Assembly (NCBI RefSeq): GCF_000002425.4
Contig: NC_037258.1
Coordinates: forward strand, 1 to 64,000
DNA length: 64,000 bases
Reading direction: 5' to 3'
Source: Physcomitrium patens
Lineage: Eukaryota > Streptophyta > Bryopsida > Funariales > Funariaceae
The translations under genes were made by a program, and so were the position numbers. Shown here piece after piece: positions 25,601-37,989 of the stretch; position 1 is the first letter of the stretch; every line of letters starts with the position of its first letter. The notes under the pieces were generated by a model that was given only the letters and a program-made list of their open reading frames with translations, made no database searches and had not been told where the DNA came from.

Positions 25601-28400
25601 GAATCCACTATGACAACTAAAGATGTAATACAAGTAAAATTTCTACTAGTACACCTAATAACATGCATATTATTATTATTATTAACCAAGCATACAATAT
25701 ATAAGTAGAAGTTTCAACTTTTCAAGCAATTTTACTCATAAAATCTAACAAATATGCTATCCACGTAGCCAATGGCATCTCAAATAAAGAATCCATGCTT
25801 GTTTCCCTCAAATGATCTTCATCAAATATGGCAATAATTTCAATTGCAAACTTTGCTTGCAACTTAGACAATCTTCTTTTAGTGAAAGCTATGTAATTGC
25901 TTCAACCACTTCTAGAGATGACATAAGTATCTTATCTTTTAATATTTTATCAATTAATTGGAAAATCTCTATTACTTTAAATTTTGGAGTCAATACATCA
26001 ATTTTAGATAAGATAAGTATATTTAATATTTTATAATCCAAGGTATGTCTCTTAACTTTAATAGTAGTATCTCCATTTTATATTGAAGTTGAAATAGAAG
26101 GCATTATTGCAAAACTAACATTTATAAGACCTAATGATAATGGCAATTAAATATGAATATTAAAATCTCTATAATTATTTTAATAGCCATGCAAGGTTTT
26201 TGGTACATTACTTATAATAGGTGTCATTTTTATTTTTATTTTTTAAGTACATATAGAAATTGCAACTAATATTTGTCTTGATGCACCAAATATATAATTA
26301 TCTAGATATAAGAACTTAGTCAAATTCTAAAATTTATATAAAACTTGGTGTAATCAGACTATATTGTTGATTTTTTTTTTATTTGGCAATTTTAGCTTCT
26401 AAGATTCTTTTCTTATCTAAAGCATGTCGCTTCCGTGGATGCAAAATAAAGCAATTATCTTTATTTTAGTTGAATTTACTATATTAAATATATTTTAATT
26501 ACTTATTTTTAGATTTTTTTCTTAATTTAGCTATTTTTAGATTATTATTTTTACTTAGACTTTTCTATATATTGGATTTTTTTCTTCTTACAAAAATTTT
26601 GATCATTTTTGGTATAACTAGATTCATCATACCTCCAACAATACATAGTATTTTTAAGTTAAGTTTTTGCCAAGCTACTTGTGGCAATTATAATCTTCTT
26701 GGGCCTAAATACATCGGTCATTTAAGCAACTATGTCAATAGCATCATGCTAATAGAGGGTCCTATTATACTTTTCAACTTTAAAAAATGTATGTGTCAAT
26801 GTTGCTATGCCATTATAGCTTAGAATAATTCTTGGTGTGGCTAAATCTTAGATAAGAAAATCTTGATAGATTGCCTCTTAACAAATATTTTTCTTAATTT
26901 TATTACAAATTGAGCCAAACAATTATACATAGTGCATGAAGTATCTTCTTTTTCACATTGAAAATCTTAAATAATCTACATTTGATTAGGCCTAAAACCT
27001 CCATACTCATTTTCAAGTATTTAATAAATATTTGGAGTAGCTCAAATGATAGTAGTCTTTCCATTGCAAATAAAGTTATCTTCATAGTTTAATCTATATT
27101 TGATAAAGTGAGTGGGATATTATCTAAGACTATTGCTACTCATTTCTTTTAGTCTTTTCTAAATATGTCTCAATTTTTTTTTTGTGGATCTTCTTTTTTT
27201 ACTGTATATATTAAGCTAGAAATAATATTATCTTTAAGAGTTGAAATAAGTTCTATTCTCACCTCTTAATAAAGTTCCACCGCTTACAATTTAAGCGACT
27301 ACTTGCTATTCCATTCTCCATAAGTTTGGAGCACCTCATGCTTCAAATATTGTAGTAGTAGCTCAAAAGCATACCTCGTTGAAAAGATGTGACCTTTGGT
27401 ATTTTTCCTTTATCCATGTTTAAAATTTGAGCTTCCAATCTAGTAAGGAAATGCCCCTAGCTTATTCGAAGAACCAATCTCTCACCATGTTGCAAAGATT
27501 GTCTTCTAATTGTGAAATATATCTACATTTAATATTTAAAGCCTTCTTGTGGTATCCAATACTAGAACAAGCTAAAAAATCTTGTTAGTATCTACTATTG
27601 GCTCATAGCCTTAGATGTGGTTACTTTCTAAGTAGTATGGTGAAGAAGATTGATAATATTGACTCTTGGTATATACCATAAAAAAGACTACATAGATACC
27701 TACAATTATCTTAAGGCTTAAGGACTACTTGTAACTATAACTACTACCAATCTTTGTAGTTCATTGATAATCACCTCCAAATCATTGCAATGCCAACAAC
27801 CCAACCAACAAAAAGATCTTGTTGTCCATCAATCCAATCTCATTCCTATCATATGCTTATCAATATAGACTAATACAATACAAAATATGCAATACTAAAA
27901 AACCTCTAGCAACAATATTTGCAACCAAAGAAAGGTACTAAAGACAAAAATCAAAAATCCATACTTGATCCTCATTCCAAATAATATAGAAGCAGATATC
28001 ACAAGGGAACCAAGCAACCAACACCTACGTACGATTGAAGGTCACAAATCAAAAGTAAACCAAAGCAACCAATACCTGCATATAGTTGATGGTTACTAAT
28101 CACAAAACATGTGACTAAAAGAAAATTACAACAAAATGAAATGTGGAAAAGAAGGGAAAAAAAAAAACACTTGCAAAGAAAATGGCATTAAATAAATATC
28201 ACTTCAATGCTGAAAATAATCTCCAATTTACAAACCAAGAATGTCATTTGCTTCTTTTGGCATGTTCCACAAAAAAATGACTAAAAAATGGTCAAATTTG
28301 GATTCTGTATGCTCTTAGAGTAAACCACCAAACTTGATATTCAAGAGTTTTGGGCAGATTTTCTATTTAAGTTTTAAGCCCAACAATAGCAGTGACTATT
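22650..28400 (-). mobile_element. Decayed Ty3/gypsy retrotransposon, copy A (minus strand)
   Basis: Domains read on the minus strand in gypsy order: degraded gag zinc knuckle near 26640-26575; protease-like VDSSIQSI near 25635-25590; reverse-transcriptase end about 25110-24900 (HVKYLQILFEKL, KFFYKKLPYL); RNase H about 24450-24280 (ESNKLTNMLARYTLLLQKYD); integrase core 23704-23516 (MDFIELIIVT, KYVLVMVEYFSKLIVLTALP). Stops and frameshifts are frequent. A second copy, B, matches its two ends at 51.9-53.1 kb and 57.3-58.8 kb. An imperfect duplication with a period near 50 bp (AAGCAACCAA-type units, about 28009-28110) marks its right end. LTRs were not identified with confidence. Confidence 0.8.
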
Positions 28401-29903
28401 GGATGTTAAAATCATTAGTAATTATTCAAGCTCGTTTACTAAATCTAGGTAGTATTAAAAATATAATATAATATATTTATAGAATAAATATTGTTTTAAA
28501 TTTATTCTATTATATAGCTCATTTTAGTTTAGTATCTAAATATTTAGTTATGAACTACTGAAGTTTAAGTACATAATCATAATTGAATTTAAAAATATAA
28601 CAAAAGAAAACTATAGATTGAATTTGCAAATCAAAATTACTTAAATATATGATGGATTATTTTAAATTTTAACATAACTTTTTAAGATCTTAATTTTACT
28701 TAGAACATCTAAAATAAAAATAATTTTAAATCAGTTATAATACTTTATATTTAGAAGTATTTTTGTAACAAAGTTGTACCATACTTAGAACTTTTCTTAA
28801 CTTGAAACCATGCCAAATTTAAGGATCTACTTCACTTCAATATATGTATAAAAAGTGCTGATCAGTCACAAGTAATGATCCCTCCTTAGTGTTGAAACAA
28901 GCTAGAAAAGTCTTTTTACCAAGTCACTACAAGCTTAAAAGACGAATAAGAGGAGTTAAGTGTTAATCTTGCCAAAACAATAACTAATTGAAACCAAAAA
29001 AAGTCTCCGATTATCGTCAGCGTGTCTACTACACCTCTATTCAGCCAGCGAAGGCGCTAGAAAATGTTGCATGTTCCGACGCATTAGCTGATTGTAAATT
29101 AGTCTAATATCCTCCTTGCACATCTCGCTGACACAACATTTCAAATCAACATGTGATTTAAGTGAAATTAGGCCGTCCAAAGCTCCGCTTATGAACAAAA
29201 TTTGGATTCAGTAGGCACAAAGCAGGAGACGAATGTTCTTGCCAATGAAAATGTTCTGCATCATGCACTAATTACACGATTCTAATATTTAGGTTCTATT
29301 AGTATATATATTACAAAATACTGAATAATATTCCAGGAGATAGCTAATACAAAAGCACACAGTGGTCTTCAAAAGATCCTAACGCATACCATCTGCTGCC
29401 CGTCGCAGCCTCGCAACACTCTCTGAAACCAAAATTACATGTCTAAGAAAAACGAGCATCATTCTCCGACACAGCAACTAAATCTTACAAGGACACCTGC
29501 TATTGACCCCAATTCCTCTCCACAAAACCTGATCAATATCAGATCACACCTGGGTCCATTCTATTCTTTGCCTGCTACTTGCAAAAAACTTGCAGCAGAT
29601 CCGTTGCCGTAATCTTCATTCACCTCTCAAAGATCAACAAAAAGCCGTCAATCACCTCTCGTACAACAAAGTTGGAGTGGGAAAAAATTATCCAACCAAG
29701 TGCGAGGGCGAATTCTTCACACCCTGGCAGGGGTTATCTAGGGGAATGGGCAAGGTGGGTTCCATACTCGGAACCTCGTAGCCGTCCACAAAATCGCCAA
29801 AATTTATGATTTTTGGATCTCCACTCAGCCACTGTATATGGGTCAGGTTCAGACCCTCACGAAATAAAAGTACAAAAACCTGCCGATTGGTTACTGCAGT
29901 CAG
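28401..29903. other. Region downstream of the CDPK gene
   Basis: AT-rich to about 28.9 kb, then mixed composition. The 300-600 bases next to the CDPK stop codon are probably its 3' UTR on the minus strand. Two overlapping short plus-strand frames near 29579-30012 are antisense to it and have no domain. Confidence 0.4.
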
Positions 29904-31388
29904 TCAGGTCATATCATGCGCTAGAACGTCGGTGATGCCCAGGGTGCACCGCAAGGTTTGGTGGCCAACCCCACCATTCCCTTTGCGCATCATTGTTACA
30001 AACATCTTGTAGTCGATGGTGCCGTCGTGATCAACATCCACTTCGTGCAGCAAGTCCTCGATCAGGACGTCCTCCATGTTGAATTCACGACAGACGGCGA
30101 GAACCTCATCCATTGTAATGTGACCGCTGCCATCCTTGTCGAAGTACTGAAATGCAGCAAACAGGTTCTCCTCCAGCTCGATGTGGTTCAAGCTGAGGGT
30201 CGCCGCCAGGAACTCCCCGTAGTCGATGATGCCATCTTGGTCGATGTCGGCGGCATCCATAAGGTCGAAGATCTCGGGGTCCTTCAGTGTGGTGCCGGCT
30301 TTCAGGAGACCTTCCTTGAGCTCCTCGAAGCTGATGGCTCCATCTTTGTCGCGATCCATCTCGGAGAAGATCTCCTTCAGACACGCAATCTCCTCCTCTG
30401 AAAGCTTCTCGGCAATGATCCGGATGGCAAGCTTCTTCAGCTTGTTCATGGCTGAGAACTGTTTAAGCCGAAACTGGACCAGGGAGGCGATGGGCTTGTT
30501 CGACGCAACCCCGTCCTCACGAATCCAAGGATGCTTCAGGACCTCCGCAGCGGTCAAGCGCTTTCGCGGGTCGGGGTTCAGCATCTGCCGGATCAGATCC
30601 TTGGCGCCCTCGGAGATATTTGGCCATGGATCGGCAGCAAAGCTCGGTGGCTCTCCTTTCATGACCTCCTCGAAAATACCCTGCACTGTCTCGGCCCAAA
30701 AGGGCGGAACCCCGCTCAGTAAAATGTACAAAATGACCCCCGCGCTCCAAATGTCCGCCTCTGGCCCGTAATGACGATCCAGCACCTCGGGTGCAACATA
30801 AAACGGACTCCCGACAATTTCTGTAAATACGTCGCCTGGCTCAAAAAACCGGGAGGAGCCAAAATCAGCTGCCTTCAGCATCGAATCTTCGTGTTTGGTC
30901 TGAAACAAGAAATTCTCGGGCTTCAGGTCACGGTGGACAACGCCCGAGTTGTGACAAGCTTCCACGACGCCCACAATCGTGCGGGTCAAGTCAGCAGCCT
31001 TCGCTTCGGTGTACGTCCCTCTTTCTATGATGCGATCGAAGAGTTCACCTCCCTCACAGAGCTCCATCACCAAGTAGACCATCGTCTCATCCTCGTACGC
31101 GCCCTTGATGGCCACGATGTTAGGATGTCCCGCGAGGTGGTACATAACCTCAATCTCACGCCCAACATTCTCAATCTCCTCCTCTGAAATTAGCTTTCGC
31201 TTTGGGATGCATTTGCATGCATATTTGAGACCGGTGGCTTTCTCCGTGCACAGATAGGTGATACCAAACTGCCCCTCGCCTAGTTTCTTCCCTAGAGTGT
31301 AGATATCTTTCACGTCCTCGCTCTTGTGCTGCAGCACTGCAAAATCGTGAATCTGCTCCAAGGGATTTAAGAGAGCCACTTCGGCCAT
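29904..31388 (-). CDS. CPK: Calcium-dependent protein kinase (CDPK/CPK), intronless
   Basis: Ser/Thr kinase directly activated by Ca2+. A single 494-codon frame starts at ATG 31388. The N-terminal variable region is short (about 29 residues) and starts MAEV, so there is no Gly2 for N-myristoylation. The kinase domain (about 30-289) has GEGQFG (37-42), Lys59, HRDLKPEN with catalytic Asp154, DFG at 175-177 and APE at 199-201. The autoinhibitory junction is about 296-330 ([18 protein letters not shown]). Four EF-hands follow: loops 345-356, 381-392, 417-428 and 451-462. Loops 1-3 are canonical; loop 4 has Met at position 12 where the calcium-binding Glu is expected. The residue after DFG is Ser, where CDPKs usually have Leu. 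Plant CDPK genes normally have several introns; this one has none. GC content is high for the window. Identity is certain; isoform is not. Confidence 0.96.
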   Translation of the reverse strand: MAEVALLNPLEQIHDFAVLQHKSEDVKDIYTLGKKLGEGQFGITYLCTEKATGLKYACKCIPKRKLISEEEIENVGREIEVMYHLAGHPNIVAIKGAYEDETMVYLVMELCEGGELFDRIIERGTYTEAKAADLTRTIVGVVEACHNSGVVHRDLKPENFLFQTKHEDSMLKAADFGSSRFFEPGDVFTEIVGSPFYVAPEVLDRHYGPEADIWSAGVILYILLSGVPPFWAETVQGIFEEVMKGEPPSFAADPWPNISEGAKDLIRQMLNPDPRKRLTAAEVLKHPWIREDGVASNKPIASLVQFRLKQFSAMNKLKKLAIRIIAEKLSEEEIACLKEIFSEMDRDKDGAISFEELKEGLLKAGTTLKDPEIFDLMDAADIDQDGIIDYGEFLAATLSLNHIELEENLFAAFQYFDKDGSGHITMDEVLAVCREFNMEDVLIEDLLHEVDVDHDGTIDYKMFVTMMRKGNGGVGHQTLRCTLGITDVLAHDMT

Positions 31389-32822
31389 GGCCTTCTAGTC
31401 TTCCTCTTGTATTCTTTTCGTGAGCGGAGATCCTTGAAACCTGCTTACTGAGTTCGTGTAATTTTGTAGATGGAAAACGAAAAACACCTTTCGACACGGT
31501 GCTTGATTCCACCCCCCAACGAGCTAAAACCTGATGATAATACGGCAATAATTGGCATCAGCACCAAGTATTCACCTTCTCTTTCAACACGAAGCGGGTT
31601 ATGCAACGCAATCCTACAGAAAGTGCTGTCATGAAATTAATTTGCAGTAGCGATCAAATGACGGAGGAGAAGGCCAACGGGCCGAAATATCTTAGATTTC
31701 CTAAAACTTTTTATAAAATCTTGAGCAAGGAAAGTAGAAGACGAGAAGTAAATCAAAAACTGAGAACCAACACCACGAACCTACTAACAAATACAGACGG
31801 ACAGTTCACAATTATAGATTTAGTCATCTTGCCATTTCAATCGATTATTCATCAAAAGTGGTTTACAAAATACTGACCTGTGATAATGAATGGGCGTCCT
31901 AGGGCGTTGTCAAATAGATGAACTTCCGTAGTTTATTTATGGATCACCGCAGTTGGACATCCACACTGCCATCTTTACCAAGTAATCGGCACCGCTCCTA
32001 CCAATATCATTATTACACGTTCGTAGGCCTAAGCTCTTAAGAACGGAGCTCAAACCTTACTTCTCTCAACACCTTGTGACGGGTCAAGATAGCTCGCTCC
32101 CGAAGCTTGAAGGCGTAAAAGCACTACTCACAATGATAACAATCACAAATGCCACCGAGAAATCTCTAAGGACCAAAATCTTCTCCCTGGTCAAGATACT
32201 TATTCATGCTTTAGAGGACCCCATACGAGAATGTTGGCAGACGTGACTGGCAGGTCAGGACCCGACTTCCTTACTTACAAGAACTAGATACTGTAACCTA
32301 AGACCTTTTCCACGATAAGGAAGCTCACAGAGAACCAGCTGCCAGCATAGAGAAATTGCTACAGGTCAATACAAGTCAACAAGAGATCGCGCAGATCTAC
32401 CAATCCTAACCACAGACTTCGACGACGGGATAATCTTGTAAACAAAATATACAACGCTCAGACGAACCCACAGCCCAAAACTTCGATTATAATACCAGAT
32501 AAGCACACTCGCAAAGCATCACAATACCAACAGGGAATTGTAACGCTTCCAATCGCGCGTGCACCCTCAAGAGGTTCTATCTCGCTCACTACGAGGATGC
32601 GCGTTTGTGCTGGATGGTTAGGAGCAAATAAGGCCTCAGGGGGCGAAGCTCCATACTTATACTTCTGGAGGAAGGGCCTGATACGCTAAAAGAGGAAAGA
32701 GAGGCCAATATTTCACCTCGTCAGCTGTCAGAGCCTAACTAAAATTTCTTACTGCAGACAATAGACATTAGGTTCAAACAAAAAACCACTTAATCCTAAA
32801 CTTTTTATAATCCACTGTGTGA
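31389..32822. other. Upstream region of the CDPK
   Basis: Mixed-composition sequence with no convincing coding exon on either strand. The minus-strand CDPK promoter and leader should lie in the first several hundred bases. Nothing else is recognisable. Confidence 0.4.
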
Positions 32823-33179
32823 GGCTGCTGGCCAGGCAGCCACGCGAAAGGGATTTGGGGGGGGGGGGGGGGTTGTAAAAGTCAGGCCACCAGAACCGTC
32901 GTACAGTGGGATCTGGAAGAGGAACTCTGGCATATTCTGAGGGAGGTCGGGCAAGACTTCCCCCCCAAGTTTGAAACTTTTGGAAGCAAGACAGCGAAAA
33001 GCTTTGCTGCTGCTGTTTGGGGTCGTGGCAGTGTTCCGTCAGAAAATTCGTTGATTGATTTTCTCGCGAGGTTCATTGTTGGTGAAATAGCATCAAGTCC
33101 ATCCAGTAATTTAAGCATGTTTTCCTCTAAAGTATTTGTATTCAAAGAAATAGTTACTCTGAAGAAATCGAAAACTTGA
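32823..33179 (+). other. Exon-like open frame without a start codon, product unknown
   Basis: Plus-strand frame open for 118 codons between stops at 32820 and 33177, with no ATG until late. The stretch from about 32883 has strong RNY-type codon bias and reads like a folded protein (VQWDLEEELWHILREVG, then KFETFGSKTAKSFAAAVW). I do not recognise the family. It could be one exon of an unfound gene, with acceptor AAAGTCAG just before 32885, or a gene fragment. A 16-base G run (32857-32872) lies at its start. The opposite strand is also open for 87 codons from an ATG, so coding is not proven for either strand. Confidence 0.35.
32857..32872. repeat. Poly(G) run of 16 bases
   Basis: Uninterrupted G homopolymer. 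Runs of this length are rare and error-prone in sequencing, so the local reading frame should be treated with care. Confidence 0.95.
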
Positions 33180-35820
33180 AGAGACTTATAACCGTGCTAT
33201 AACACGTTGGAAACTGGATTGATGATGTTGTTCACATTTCCTTTCTTGTCCGTTTGCGAAAACGCGTCGTAAATAAAATTGTAAATTCTTAATTTTATTT
33301 GTTTATTTATATTTGTGTCTGTTTAATTGGATACTCTCCAACGTCAATCAAGCATATCACTCCTTTTACTGCCGAATTCACGTGACTTACTTCAGAGACA
33401 AACGAACTCCTCATGCAACGGTGTTTGGTCTCGTTGTGCGTGCAACAAACTTGTGGACTGTTAATTACTTATATATATATATATATATTCAGCACGAAAA
33501 AGGAAAGATTGCAAGCTGTGCTGGATCACATAGGAATAGCCTACTCGAAGCTTCCTTCCAATACCAACACCAGACAACAGCGGACAACTGTAAGATCAAT
33601 GTAGAGTTAAAAGGAAATGTGGAGTGAGGAGCAAGCAACCTCCGCCCCACTCTGAAACGATTCCCCATCGAGATGGTTCTGTCAGAGTTTATTAAAATGA
33701 TGGTCATTTCTTCCTTTTGCTCCAGAAGAATGTCACCGACCCGTCCGTTAAGTTGGGTTAACGGGCCGTTGCGGGTTTCACGGTGGAATCCCTGGCGATG
33801 AATGATGCTGGATGGACGCCGGTTGCTTGGAATGCCCCGTTGATCCGGGACGTCACCAACCCCTTCAGCACTGTCATCGACTCGGTGCACTATTTCAAAG
33901 CGGCTTCGTTCATCTGTAACCGTAGACGCACCGATTCATATTTTACACATGAATGCAACATTACAACACTGGAAGGAAGGAAGGAAACCGTGAATACGAT
34001 TGCCATGTAGAGACTTATGAAATTCGTATTCCAGTAATGTCTGAAAAGCTTCAACATTACTTATATAACTCGCCAACATCATGCATCAATTCTTGCCCTA
34101 ATATAGACGAAGATTTCCAGGTTATTCCTTTGCCAGGATCAAGAATTGGTAAAGAGTTCTCCGCAGGGGTGAAGGAGCGGAGTCTGAGGTCCACCGTGAG
34201 CTTGTACGAAGCATGTGATAGCGGGTTAAGATGAAGGTATATTTTGTTCTTTATCAAGCTAGTGCGACAGAGAACAACAATTCAAGTGGCTGCAACTGTA
34301 AATCGGTATCTGAAAGCGAAACTTGCGGAGGAAGCTTATCCTTAGAGGTTTTGGCAGACTGATTGATAGAGTTGCATTCGGGCTTCATAGTATTCTTTCC
34401 GTGTAGGCTTCCTAAAACGGAAGATCAGTATGGTACTCGAGGGAAACAAGCAGAGAACACGCGGCCGGCACGCCAGATAGTTAGCACTAACACAGCCTTA
34501 ACGCGGAAGAACAAAGATTAAAGACGAAGTAAGGCACTATGAGGCGGAACAGAGAGGGCCCCGGAGTGATCGCGCCAAGCCCGAGGAGAGCCGACTGTCT
34601 TGAGGAGAAGGTGAAGTTCCAGAGGCACGCGCTTACGCAAGTAACGGGTATTCATCAAACTTAGTTCATCTTCCTGCCCCCACCCACCGTGGCACCCCTG
34701 CAGACCATTGAAACTTAGTGCAGATGGGCCTCTAACGATGATATACAAACCTTCGACTCATTATAATCCGTCACATTTTTCTGTGATTTTTCTATTCACG
34801 AAAAAGACGGGGTCAAAAGCTGGGACGACACGCCTTGCGATTAAGGATCCTCCTAAATTCCTCCTCAACAGTACTAATTTGCAACGTGACTTCGTTTGAG
34901 CTTACATATTTCCTTTCGTAGAATGCAACACACGAGGCTCTTTCCGGCTACCTTTCGGGAGCGTTGTAGTGCCAACCGGCCACGTCTCAGCCACCTTTCA
35001 CATCTGCAGAAACGAGAGATCAAACGCAAGCCCAACTGTTACCGTGATTTCTCAAACAGAAACTCTAGACCTACCACCACCCCAGACCAAGCCCAAAGAC
35101 GACCGCATCATCGCCTGATGACAAAGAGAGAGGCCCCTCCCCATTGGATGGCCGTTCCAAGACAGTGAGTGTATGGTCAGCCTTATCATGGCCATTGGCC
35201 AAATATTTATTCCTTCTGGATGCATTGCGAGCTGGTAAAGGAAGAGCTTATCGAAGTGCATCCCAGCTCCAGAGATTGCATCGGGGTGCCGCGCTCTGAC
35301 ACACGATTGCTTCCATACGCCCAGCTCAGCAAAACCGTCTTTGAATCTACAATCCCTGATTGCAAAATAGCATCTGCAATTATTTTGCAATGTCGTGCGC
35401 TGAAGTCACGGGACCAAAAGATTCACTCTTCTGACTTTCGCACTAGCAATACTCGCCAGGATCCTCAGTCGGAGATTTGAAGCGAGGAAAAGTATCAGCA
35501 TATTCCTATTGAAAAATACCCCACTTTACTCACAACTCCAAAGGAAATGCCTGGCAGTGGGTCACCTTCGACGCCCATGCTGGATCGGTGTCATTGCAAA
35601 GACACGGAAAAAGGATCCCTCCCCACAAAAACACACACTCCCATGCCCAGAATGGTATTATTACTATTCTGTAACCATGAAAACTGTTCAAAACCTTCGA
35701 CGCAATTCGACACTCTGGGCAGCCCTAACACTCACTCACTTTCTCACTCCCTCCCTTTCCTTTCCTTGGAATTTAGTTGACAACATTCGTTATCCTCTTT
35801 CTTTTTTGATGAGATAGTAT
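33180..35820. other. Gene-free island sequence
   Basis: Composition near gene-island level, with many short overlapping frames on both strands (the longest is 133 codons at 33489-33890 minus) but no domain, no consistent codon bias and no splice-linked exons that I could support. Confidence 0.4.
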
Positions 35821-36790
35821 TAAAAATAAATTAATAAACAAATGAAAGTGTATGTGAGAACATATAAGCATAATTTTAAAACTGGAATTTGACCTCACTT
35901 TAGTGAATTCAAAAACCTGTTATTAAAAGTAACATATGAAACCTAAAATAGTAAAAAAACAAAAACAAATGTCACTTGTTCTTGCATACACCAGATTCAA
36001 TGTTTGTGCTTGTGCATAAGAATATAATTTTAATGAACAACAATATCATATTAATAGTAGCAATAATAAAATCGGGCACAAGAAAATATAAAACAATGTT
36101 TGAAATCAACAATTTCATTTGCTAAAAACCCATGGAATATATGTCACCTGGAAGAGATGTTTTGTCCATTATATTGTTTTGTTGTTATCATTGCATGCAT
36201 AGAATCGAACTATAAATCGTGGACAAAACATAATTTGTGATTTGTGGATTAATGCAATTGCAAGACGTTATTTTGAATGATGTAGAAATATAATTAAATA
36301 AATGAAATTGGAATGTAATGTTCCAAAAAATATTGTATATAGTATTTTTCAAAATGATATATTAAAAATACAATAAGTTTACTGACCGAAACGTGTGAAT
36401 AAAATTCATGTTTAAATTAAAATCTTAATGTGAAACGTTTTTGTTTGAAATGTTAACTTGAATCATTCATGGTTCTTGAAATACAAAACATAACAACACA
36501 GAAGTCACTTTAATTGAAAACAAGCTTAAGTTGATGTATGACTAGTATTGATATTGCACTTTATAAGCTTTGACATATTATTTACCAAATGAAATAATTA
36601 TTCTTAAATAGTATTCTTTTATTAGTAATTCCTATAGCTGAATATCATAATTAATTTCATCTGTGAAGTTACCTTGACTTTTAAAGATTATATCATGATA
36701 TTGACAATAATACACATGATATTTTAAATGCAATCAAATAAATGCATGCATATTACAATTGACAAATTTTGATAACTATCGACAAAAGAA

Positions 36791-36822
<32 letters not shown>

Positions 36823-37440
36823 TAGGAGCTCTCATTGACAAGCACAGTTTGTCAAACATTAAATCATTAAGAAATATAATCATAATAATTTTAACCAAAG
36901 CTTAATAATTCTAAATTAAATTTTCTTATACATGGTGAGTTGACAAGAATTACTGCTCTCTTTCACTATCAATGAAAATTGAAGTGCATGTGAATTGGCA
37001 CCACCCTAAACCACATGTATTTCAGCATTACCTTGTCACAAGAATTACTTGACCTGAATCAACTGAAACAGGGAAAAAGGAGAGTGCTGTACAAAGGTGG
37101 AAAATTGTACCACAATGTCACAGCCATTTTCTACACCACACAATACTCAGCACAATGAAAACCTGAACTTTATTTCATTTCCTCAATATATAAATTTTAA
37201 TGTCAGAGAGGAGAAAATGTAAAGGATGACAACAAGCCCGTTTTTTTTAGTATAATCTTTCCAATTAGGTTAATTGAAGAAAGAATGGATTTGATTAGTA
37301 ATTCCTACAGCCAGAGCCCATTTGTTGTTTTGCATCAAGTAAATGAGTACATGTATATGAGTGTGTGGGGTTTAGTAAATGACTTCTGACATGAACATGG
37401 GTTGACTCTAGTTATCATTGCAAGCTCTATCTCATAAAAC
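35821..37440. other. AT-rich intergenic block
   Basis: Sharp switch to AT-rich sequence at about 35.8 kb. Contains a TA microsatellite (36795-36820). No coding frame and no retroelement motif recognised. Confidence 0.5.
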
Positions 37441-37958
37441 AGAAACTAGGAGAAAATAATAATAGTAATAATAATAATAATAATGCATTTCTTTTGAAAC
37501 ATTGTCTTGGTGAATTTTCTGTTAGGCTCTACAATCTTCAGCCGTCTTGCAGTTGTTTGTAGGGATATGATGTGTGATGCATTGTGTGAAATGTTTAGAG
37601 TAAGGAATATCTCTGGACCTTTTTGAACATAAGTTGAGTGATGTAAAAGAAAGGCTGAAGGATAGGAGTAAGAGAGAAAAACAGCCAAAGAAACAAAGCA
37701 AAGGGAAGAAAAGTAGTTAACTGCAACTCCTTTATGCACACAGATTTTTTTGGTTCTTCTCTCAGTGACAGCACTGCCCATGAGGTGGAAGACTATGGCT
37801 TTGCAGAGTGAGTAGTACAATTTTCCTTACAAGAGGTACTGTACCATGGTCCTCAACAAAGAGGACAAAGCAATCATTCTATGTGCACTGCTGCCTCCTT
37901 TCCACTGTCATGCTTTTAACATAGCTTGCAGATCTCAAGCAACCCAGGCCACAACATA

Positions 37959-37989
<31 letters not shown>

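Noticed and set aside
30106-31187. Long frames antisense or shifted to the CDPK (for example 30226-30771 plus)
   Set aside because: Shadows of the high-GC kinase coding sequence.
33489-33890. 133-codon minus-strand frame
   Set aside because: No recognisable motif, overlapped by several plus-strand frames of similar quality; looks like chance in moderate-GC sequence.
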